NCBI GenBank assembly: GCA_029215795.1
Contig: JARDYH010000001.1
Span: forward strand, 230,729,654 to 230,793,653
Reading direction: 5' to 3'
DNA: 64,000 bases
Origin: Anniella stebbinsi
Taxonomy: Eukaryota; Chordata; Lepidosauria; Squamata; Anniellidae
Positions 57,295-64,000 of this stretch are shown here, in pieces. The notes under the pieces were generated by a model, which was not told the DNA's origin, ran no database searches, and saw only the letters and a program-made list of their open reading frames with translations. A program made the translations under genes and the position numbers. How positions within the stretch are numbered: the first letter of the stretch is position 1; the number at the start of each line of letters is the position of its first letter.

Positions 57295-57941
57295 TTATTC
57301 TTCTTTCCAAAAGTGTAAAGACTCTTTTGAAGGTATTTGCCCCTTCCCCGTTCTTAATACATATTCCAAAAATAGGCTCAATATATCTCCAAAATCATTC
57401 TTACTGGACATTCCCCTCTTTATTTTCATTTTACACGTTAGCTTATCATTAAGTGCCATATCCCATATTTCTTTATACCATTCTTCTATAGTATATATCC
57501 CTTGCCCTTTCCAGTTTTTAGCAATCATTATTCTGACGGGAGCCAGGAGGTTGTTTATTAATTCTCTCTTATTTATATTCTCATTTCCTTTATCCCATAT
57601 TGCTAGTAGAGCCAGCTTTGGGCTTAATTCCAGTTTACTTCCAATTATTTCACTTATTTCTTTAAACACCCTTTCCCAAATTTTTTGTACGTGTTCACAG
57701 CTCCACCACATATGGAAATAAGTTCCAACCTCCTGACATCCCCTCCTACAATTCTTGGACACTTTTTTATCTATCTGATGAAATACCATCTGATGAAATA
57801 CCATCTCCATACTGTCTTATAATAATTCTCCTTAATTCTAATCGACAAAAGCTTTAACATTCTTGCATCCCACATCCTCCCCCAGTCATGTTCATTAATT
57901 TGTTCCTTTAAATCATCTTCCAAAATCATTTTAATAGAGTC
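57295..57941 (-). pseudogene. L1 ORF2 C-terminal region (broken)
   Basis: Past the TGA at 57942 the frame continues for about 50 codons (LEDDLKEQINEHDWGRMWD). It is then disturbed by a 15-bp tandem duplication (tggtatttcatcaga twice, about 57773-57803) and a shift. The frame at 57810-57295 carries the Cys/His segment CRRGCQEVGTYFHMWWSC and 'MIAKNWKGQGIYTIEEWY', typical of the L1 C-terminus. It parallels the same region of the older L1 near 57000-57138, showing both are the same clade. Confidence 0.9.
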
Positions 57942-60219
57942 TCAATATTCATCCTCCTCTGTCAGGATTCTATATATTTCGCTAATCAGACCTTTTCTAG
58001 TTTTAATTATTTCCTTCTTTCCTCTTAATTCAATTAAATCTTCAAATCTTGTATTATTTCTACATTTCTTATTTATCTTTTTCCATTCCTGTGTCCATTT
58101 TTCCAATTGTAAGCATTTGAACCAAGCTATCTTTTGTCCTTTTAACAACTCTCTAATTTGCACCTTATCTACCATTCTTTCCATCCAGTTCCTTAACTTA
58201 ATAATTTCCTGATCCTTCAGACTCCCTTCCAACTCTGCTTTTAAATTCCTTGGGAAGTTTCCCACTACTACCACTGGGGTGAGTGGAGAGTCTCCTGGTA
58301 TTAACTTTCCTTTAACTTTCTCCCAGATCTCTATAATATTTTTTAGCAACGGGTTGTCCAGTCTCCTCAGATCTTTCTTTTGAATTTTAATAAAAAAAAT
58401 ATTTTGCAATTTAAAATCTAGTTCCCCTGTTTGCGTTTCTAGCCATTCTAAGTCTTCCTCCCCTATTATACTATTTATAACATATCTTAACTGATTAGCA
58501 ATATAATAATTCTTTATATTTGGAAGTCCCAAACCACCTTTCTTTTGTGTCTTATACCATAACCCTTTGTTAATCCTAGCTCTCTTATCTCCATTGCAAT
58601 AAGCATTAATCATATTTTGCCAGCTCTTTAACTCTACATCCGATATTTTAATCGGCAGCATTCTAAACAAAAAAATAATCTTAGGTAATATCTTCATTTT
58701 AATAACCGCTATTCTACCAAACCAAGGATGTTTTAATTTTCTATATACCTCTAACTTTTCCCCTACCTGTTTTTTCAAACTTGCAAAATTAATTTCCTCT
58801 AACCTATCTAAATCTTTTGCAATATTAACTCCTAAATAACATACTACATTTTTAAGCCTAAGACCTAACTTAACTTTACCTTCCTCCATCTCCTCTTTGT
58901 TATAATTAAATAACATCATTTCTGACTTCCCCCAATTAACTTGTAAACCAGTAATCTCCCAAAATTCTCTCAAATGCTCCTTAATCAACTCCCCAATCTT
59001 CAGGGGATCTTCTAATGTCAGTAATGTGTCATCCGCAAACATATTCATTTTAATCTTCTCCTTCCCTCCTATCCCCTTCAATCTTAAATCCTCTCTTATA
59101 ACATTTGCCAAAATTTCTATCACTATTGCAAATAAGATCGGTGAAAGTGGGCAACCTTGTCTTGTTCCTCGAGCTAGTGTAATCTGTTGCGTTAACCCAT
59201 CATTAACCATTATTTCTGCTTTATTATTTTTATACAGTTGATCCATCACTCCCACAAATTTTACTCCAAGCTCAAATGTTTTCAAAATTGTTTTAAGTGC
59301 TGGCCATTCCACGCAATCAAAGGCTTTGAATATATCCAATGCTAACAAACCTGCTTTTAAATTCCTTTTTTTAATAATATTGATTATATTTAAGACTCTT
59401 CCAATTAAATTAGGCATTTGCCTTCCTGAGATAAATCCACATTGATCTTTTCTAATATATTTATGTATAAACGTACCCATCCTTTTGCTAATATTGCTGT
59501 AAAAAATTTTGAGTCTTGATTTATTAAGGATATTGGTTTATAAGATGCTGGATCCGTCAGATCCTTTCCTGGTTTCGGGATTAATATAATCAAGGAATGA
59601 TCCCATGATGGGGGGGGGGGGGTCTTTCCTCCTTCTATTATACTATTAAATAATTTTTTCAATCTTGGTATTAAAATTCCTCTAAAAATCTTATAATATT
59701 CTGGCCCCAAACCATCCAATCCCGGAAATTTTCCTCCTTTTAATTTAGCAATAATTCCTTCTATTTCTTTCTCAGTAACTAATCCTTCCATATAATCCCT
59801 ATCTTGCTTCTGTAGTCTTATTTTCCAATTCCTCTCTACATATTCCAATACCTTAACCTGTGACCCCGTATCTGATGTATATAATTCTCTATAAAATTCC
59901 TGAAATATATTTAATTTATCCTTCATTAAATTACAACTTTTCCCTGTCTTATCTCTAATTGCCCCTATCATATTCTTAGCCTTTTTTGACTGAGTGGACC
60001 TAGCCAGCATCTTCGAGTTTTTATTACTATATTCAAAAAAATCCCTCCTTAAATATAGCAAATCCCTTTGGACTTGTTCTAACTCTTCTCTCTCTAATTC
60101 CTTTTTCTTAGCTTGGATTTGGGCAAATAGGCGTTTATCTTTTGTCTCTCGTAGCTTCTCCTCTAAGTCCCTTACCTCCTTTTCAATCTTTTTATTTTGT
60201 GCTTCTTGTTGTTTTCTTA
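57942..60219 (-). pseudogene. L1 ORF2 reverse-transcriptase region (frameshifted)
   Basis: This is the linker and reverse transcriptase of an L1 ORF2 protein, which copies L1 RNA at the nicked target. The first frame runs from 60219 to 59405 and holds the fingers (GGKFPGLDGLGPEYYK, LIPKPGKDLTDPASYKPISL). A second frame (59480-57942, 512 codons) holds the palm: LALDIFKAFD (residues 47-55), GTRQGCPLSP (105-114), and FADD (148-151), with the catalytic aspartates present. The two frames are joined by a one-base shift near 59485. The conserved post-RT 'GGLGLPNIKNYYIANQL' motif is present near codon 314. A TGA ends the frame at 57942 before the C-terminal domain. A G run at 59611-59621 lies in the first frame. 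Sequencing error in these spots cannot be excluded, but the 5' truncation is certain. Confidence 0.93.
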
Positions 60220-60234
60220 ATCAAATGGACTTCT
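60220..60234. repeat. Right copy of the nested L1 target-site duplication
   Basis: atcaaatggacttct, identical to 57166-57180; the older L1 coding sequence resumes immediately. Confidence 0.95.
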
Positions 60235-61040
60235 AACCCATAACACATTCCAATCTTTTACCGCAATTTGGATTCCTAAATCAGTTTCCCACACCATTTT
60301 AAGTGGGTCCTCTGTGCTAATATCCTGGGCCAGTATCCACTTATATAAATTTGAACTCAAACCTTTTATAACTCTGTTGTATCCCAGCATCTCTTGTTCA
60401 AACACTGTTAGGTTCCTAGTAGCCGCAGTTTGCAATTCTGGTTGCAGGAGGAGCGCATGACCTTGTGCAATTCTTATCCATTGCCTTTCTCCTATCCTAA
60501 CTTTTCTGCCAGTTGTTCTTGCCTAATCAGATGCCCATTTTGGAAGAAATCCCTAAGGCGACATAGTCCTTTGGATTTCCACTTAAATTTTTCCCTAGCT
60601 GTAAGTCTTTCTGCAAACTCTGGGTGGTAATAAATCGGAGTTGGCGGTGAGCGTCCTGGGAATAATGTTTCCATCCTTTATTACCAAACTTTCAAAGTAG
60701 GTAATGTAAATGGGTTCTGCACCTGCTCAACCAGTCTAAATTTATATTTCTAGAATAATCTTGAGCAGATGGAGGTTCCTGCACTCCTTGAACCTTCTAT
60801 TTTCACCCACTGTTTAGAGATATCTTCCTCCATCAATGGGAAGATGTGTTTAAGTTGATTAGCATCATAGTATCCACTTAAGTTGGGGATGCCCCATCCT
60901 CCTATCTCCTGTTGTTATATAATAATGATTTATGTACCCTTATACGCTTCGTACCAAATATAAACTCATTTAATTGCTTCTGCCATTGTTGTATTTTATC
61001 TATGGGGATCCAGACTGGTAATGTTTGAAATAAAATAAAA
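60235..61040 (-). mobile_element. Older L1, 5' part (upstream of the nested L1)
   Basis: The minus strand carries ORF2 post-RT sequence: 'FGTKRIRVHKSLL' and 'GASPT' (a frame-broken GGxGxP region, about 60880-60990), the 'YYHPEFAERLTAREKFKWKS' stretch (60590-60630) and 'MVWETDLGIQIAVKDWNVLW' (60230-60310). Frames are interrupted by stops. Its coding sequence runs straight into 57165 across the younger insertion. Upstream of about 61040 the L1 signal is lost. Confidence 0.85.
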
Positions 61041-61479
61041 GTTTAGGAAGAGATGTCATTTTTATTTTTTACATGAGTTTTGGCTCATTCATATGGGGAA
61101 AATAAGCATAAGCATTTCTGTGCATATTTTTTTAAAGTGTGTACTTTCCCCTCATCAACTAAAGTGTTGAAATACTTTTTTCTTCTTTTGTTTAAATGTA
61201 CAATTTAAAATGTGCATTCTTAATAATAATAAAAGCATTTAATGTAATTACAAATTTGGGAATTTGCAAACCTTTCTAAAAAAAAAAAAAAAAGCCCTTC
61301 TGTTTGAATTTAGGATTGGGAATGGGGCATATTTGCATGGTTAGTGAACAGAAATGATATGCTTATCGATCCCTCCTTGGGAGCTGTGCTATGGAGAAAA
61401 TGTGGAGGACTGCACTATTGCCAACTCACATTGGGTTTCTATATCTTGGATTTGGGCTTTGTATCTGCATTTTGTCTGC

Positions 61480-61482
<3 letters not shown>
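61041..61482. other. No gene recognised
   Basis: An A homopolymer at 61280-61294. The sequence up to 61320 has the style of the hAT-type interiors ('aatttgggaatttgcaaacc') but no ends. Confidence 0.35.

Positions 61483-61483
<1 letters not shown>

Positions 61484-61518
<35 letters not shown>
61484..61518. repeat. (AT)n microsatellite
   Basis: About 17 AT units, followed by a short (GATA)n-like piece. Confidence 0.97.
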
Positions 61519-61521
<3 letters not shown>

Positions 61522-61797
61522 TTAGATAGATAGATATCAAGCTGTGGTATCACCACAAGGGTTTTGTTTATTGACCGTTTACTCACCCAGACTTCTTCCA
61601 CAAGCAGAGACATTTTCAGTAATTTGTAGTCTACCATACTATGTGTTTTGATCCAATCATGTTAACTGATGAATGGGCTATAAATGAAATAGAATGCTTA
61701 CCAACGTTAGCCCTATAAGAGAGATCTAGACTATTGGATTGGGAAATAGTTATCTTGGTTGGTTGTGTTCTTGGAAGATCTTGCCATCCTAAGGTGG

Positions 61798-61798
<1 letters not shown>

Positions 61799-61852
<54 letters not shown>
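61799..61852. repeat. (AT)n microsatellite
   Basis: About 26 AT units with a single interruption (taaata) near 61830. Confidence 0.97.
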
Positions 61853-64000
61853 ATTCCACAATAGGCTTAGCTGTTCAGCATGTTTCCCACTTGCCACTTT
61901 CTTTAAGCAGATTGGAATGATGTTTTCCTCATTATATATACAATTCACTTAATTGTTCATCATCATGCATACCTATCTTCAACAGTAGTTTCTGTGACGG
62001 GGAAAAAAAGATCAAAGATATTCACAGCATGCCTATCAATATACATTTTGGTTTCCTGCTAACTACAAAAGTGACAATTAAAAATTCAGTTCATTTACCC
62101 GTCTGCTGCTGTTTGTTTTGAAATGTTACTGTGCCATGGATCTGTTTTTCATTTGACACAAAGACATTTTCTAGGCTTGTATTTCATGCAGCTACCTATG
62201 GGAAGAAAATTGCCCTTTTCAAGTTTCCCAACAGTGTACAGTACCCTGAAAAATTGATTCTGCCTCTCCGTCTGACTTCCAGTTATCAAAGTCAAAATAC
62301 ACATGCTGCATCATATTGTAGCAAAGAGAGAAAGGGATGGATTTCATCCCACTGAGGCCTGAGAGGTGGCATTATACCTCTGCCCTTATTCTGACACTGG
62401 GTGTTCAGAATTATGTCTGATTTTTACTGCAGTACAAATAGGCATGTAGCCATTGTATAAAAGTTATTTGGGCCTCCTATGAAACTGGATATAGCTTCTG
62501 GTTAAGATCATGTCTATTGATATTTGTGTTGGGAAAGAGGAGACAGATTCTTCACAATACAGACTGCCAGCTCTCCTGGCAGTGTATGCGCATTATTAGC
62601 ATCGATTAGGCATCAGTAACATTGGATCAAGCCCTGTGAAGAGCAGCACCAATCAATGGGATTTCATAACAACAAACATCCTTTGTTACATGAGTATGAT
62701 CTCAATATTGCTCCTACTTGCTGTCATTCTAAGGAAGTGACAAACTTATTCTTACACATGCACATATACAAACTCCCCAATGCGTGCGCACATGGATACA
62801 GGCATGTTTAGGAAACTTGTTAAACTATCCTGACAAATCTGTGTTGTGCATGCTGTCAACTTATAAAGTTTTACTGAAAAAGATCTAATTCTGTCCCAAA
62901 GATGACAAGCCCCTAGGAGTGCAAGTCCATCAGAACGCCTTGTCATAACATATACTGCTCTGAGGACATGCATGCTGTCTGCTTTCATGTTTCTGATAAA
63001 TCTGTATTTGCCTTTTTGTCTCCAGTCTCTCCCAAGTGATTTCTCATTACATCTCTCCTGGAGGTTGAATAACCAAGAACTCTCCCCTGGCATGTCATGA
63101 AGTGAGGTTTCAATCCTGCATGATTTTGCAAATGTTGAAATGGGTACAAAGGAATGTCAATGCATAGACACAAATTGATCACCCAAGGATTAATTAGTAA
63201 AATGCTTCATACAATGCCTTGAGGAGGGCAAACTGTTCCGTGAACATAGGCACAGATGAGTCTTCTCAAAATGTTACATTTTGTCAACAGTAAGATCTAC
63301 CTAATACTTTATCTGATATGTCAGGAAAATTAATACAGACAGCTAGAGATGGGCAAACTTGCCCTCCTGAGAAATGTTGATAGTCTTTATTTTAAGTGAG
63401 ACTTTATAAGCATCTATTAGAGATCTTCAGTTTTTGTGTCTGCACATAGGAACGTCCAAATTCTAGTTCTGGTGAGATATGTGAATTGAATTTGGGACAC
63501 TAATTGTGAGCTTTTTCCACATATACATAGGAGGGAGAAAGAATCACTATTTTTTAAAAAAAGAAGTTATAAATTGGTTTGTAACATTTTCATGAATATG
63601 CATTCCCTCCGCTTGGGAAGTATAGGACAGGGGAGCAGCACCTTGCATAAGCAACTATGCGACATTCCTGTGTGTTGTGCATCACTATTCCAGATGGCCT
63701 GTCTCCTGATTGGCTGCTACAATGTGGAAGGGGAGTAAGTACCATCACCTTGAGTGGCATTGGCAATGTAAGTCTCACCCACCTGGTGGTGGGCAACTGC
63801 CATCCTAGATAAAGAACCTGTTCCAGCAGTGAACTTCATCTGAACCCCACTCCAGTTCCTTTCCCCAGAACCTGATACTAATAAGGACACTGAGACTTGC
63901 TGGTAGAAATGGGATTCATAGTTACAGACAGCAGAACCTTACTTGTACATTGGGACTGAGAAGTCTTTCCGCTTACCAACATCTACCAGAGAGGCTCTTC
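61853..64000. other. No gene recognised
   Basis: AT-rich, CpG-poor DNA. 63349-63365 (tagagatgggcaaactt) may be one end of a hAT-like element. The 113-codon minus frame at 62752-63093 shows no recognised motif. No exon is supported to the end of the window. Confidence 0.35.

Larger units (their letters stand above)
57181..60219 (-). mobile_element. Younger L1, 5'-truncated (3.0 kb), nested in an older L1
   Basis: On the minus strand it enters mid-ORF2 at 60219 (coiled-coil-like KEVRDLEEKLRETKD region between endonuclease and reverse transcriptase) and ends in an A-rich tail at 57181. The endonuclease domain, ORF1 and 5' UTR are missing. The 15-bp target duplication is perfect. The 3' untranslated end carries 'gttgaaaaatt' and an interrupted A-tail. 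Truncation plus broken frames make it incapable of moving itself. Confidence 0.96.

Noticed and set aside
57942..59480. Intact 512-codon ORF as a host gene
   Set aside because: It is the reverse transcriptase part of a truncated L1 with frameshifts on both sides and a target-site duplication around the element.

Overview
The window looks like intergenic DNA from a vertebrate nuclear genome, most likely a squamate reptile (lizard). The evidence is a full-length tRNA-derived SINE of the Sauria/ACA type (54.2 kb, with further copies), a second SINE with a tRNA-Ala(TGC)-like head, L1 LINE sequence, CR1/L2-like LINE tails, very many small palindromic DNA transposons, and AT-rich, CpG-poor DNA full of microsatellites. 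I find no protein-coding host gene. The only long open frames with recognisable protein motifs belong to an L1 retrotransposon. The species call is an inference from repeat content only.

Layout. 0-3 kb: a CpG-rich block, then a cluster of MITEs, three of them copies of one hAT-like palindromic family, inserted in or beside older repeats. 3-20 kb: mostly unannotatable sequence with scattered SINEs, palindromic repeats, LINE tails, a CpG-rich MITE at 14.6 kb and a tiny 27-bp retrotransposition scar at 18.9 kb. 20-30 kb: two hAT-like non-autonomous elements with 8-bp target duplications, more MITEs and a candidate conserved non-coding block at 21.3 kb. 30-43 kb: SINEs, MITEs (34.1, 34.5, 35.6, 36.5, 39.8 kb) and simple repeats. 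43.34-46.66 kb: the most striking object, a 3.3-kb foldback element of hAT type with exact 8-bp target duplications, (CGGAT)n-rich ends, and two long inverted arms built from a 454-bp higher-order repeat of three ~150-bp monomers. It sits inside a SINE. 46.7-53 kb: candidate conserved blocks and two LTR-retrotransposon-like remnants. 54.2 kb: a full-length Sauria-type SINE. 56.4-61.0 kb: an L1 inserted into an older L1 in the same orientation, with a clean 15-bp target-site duplication. 61-64 kb: AT microsatellites and unassigned sequence.

The sequence reads as a layered record of transposition: hAT into SINE, hAT-MITE into other repeats, L1 into L1, LINE tail into palindromic repeat, MITE into MITE. 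Family names such as hAT are inferred from target-duplication length and terminal sequence, because no transposase is encoded here. The candidate conserved blocks rest only on sequence character and need alignment to other amniotes.
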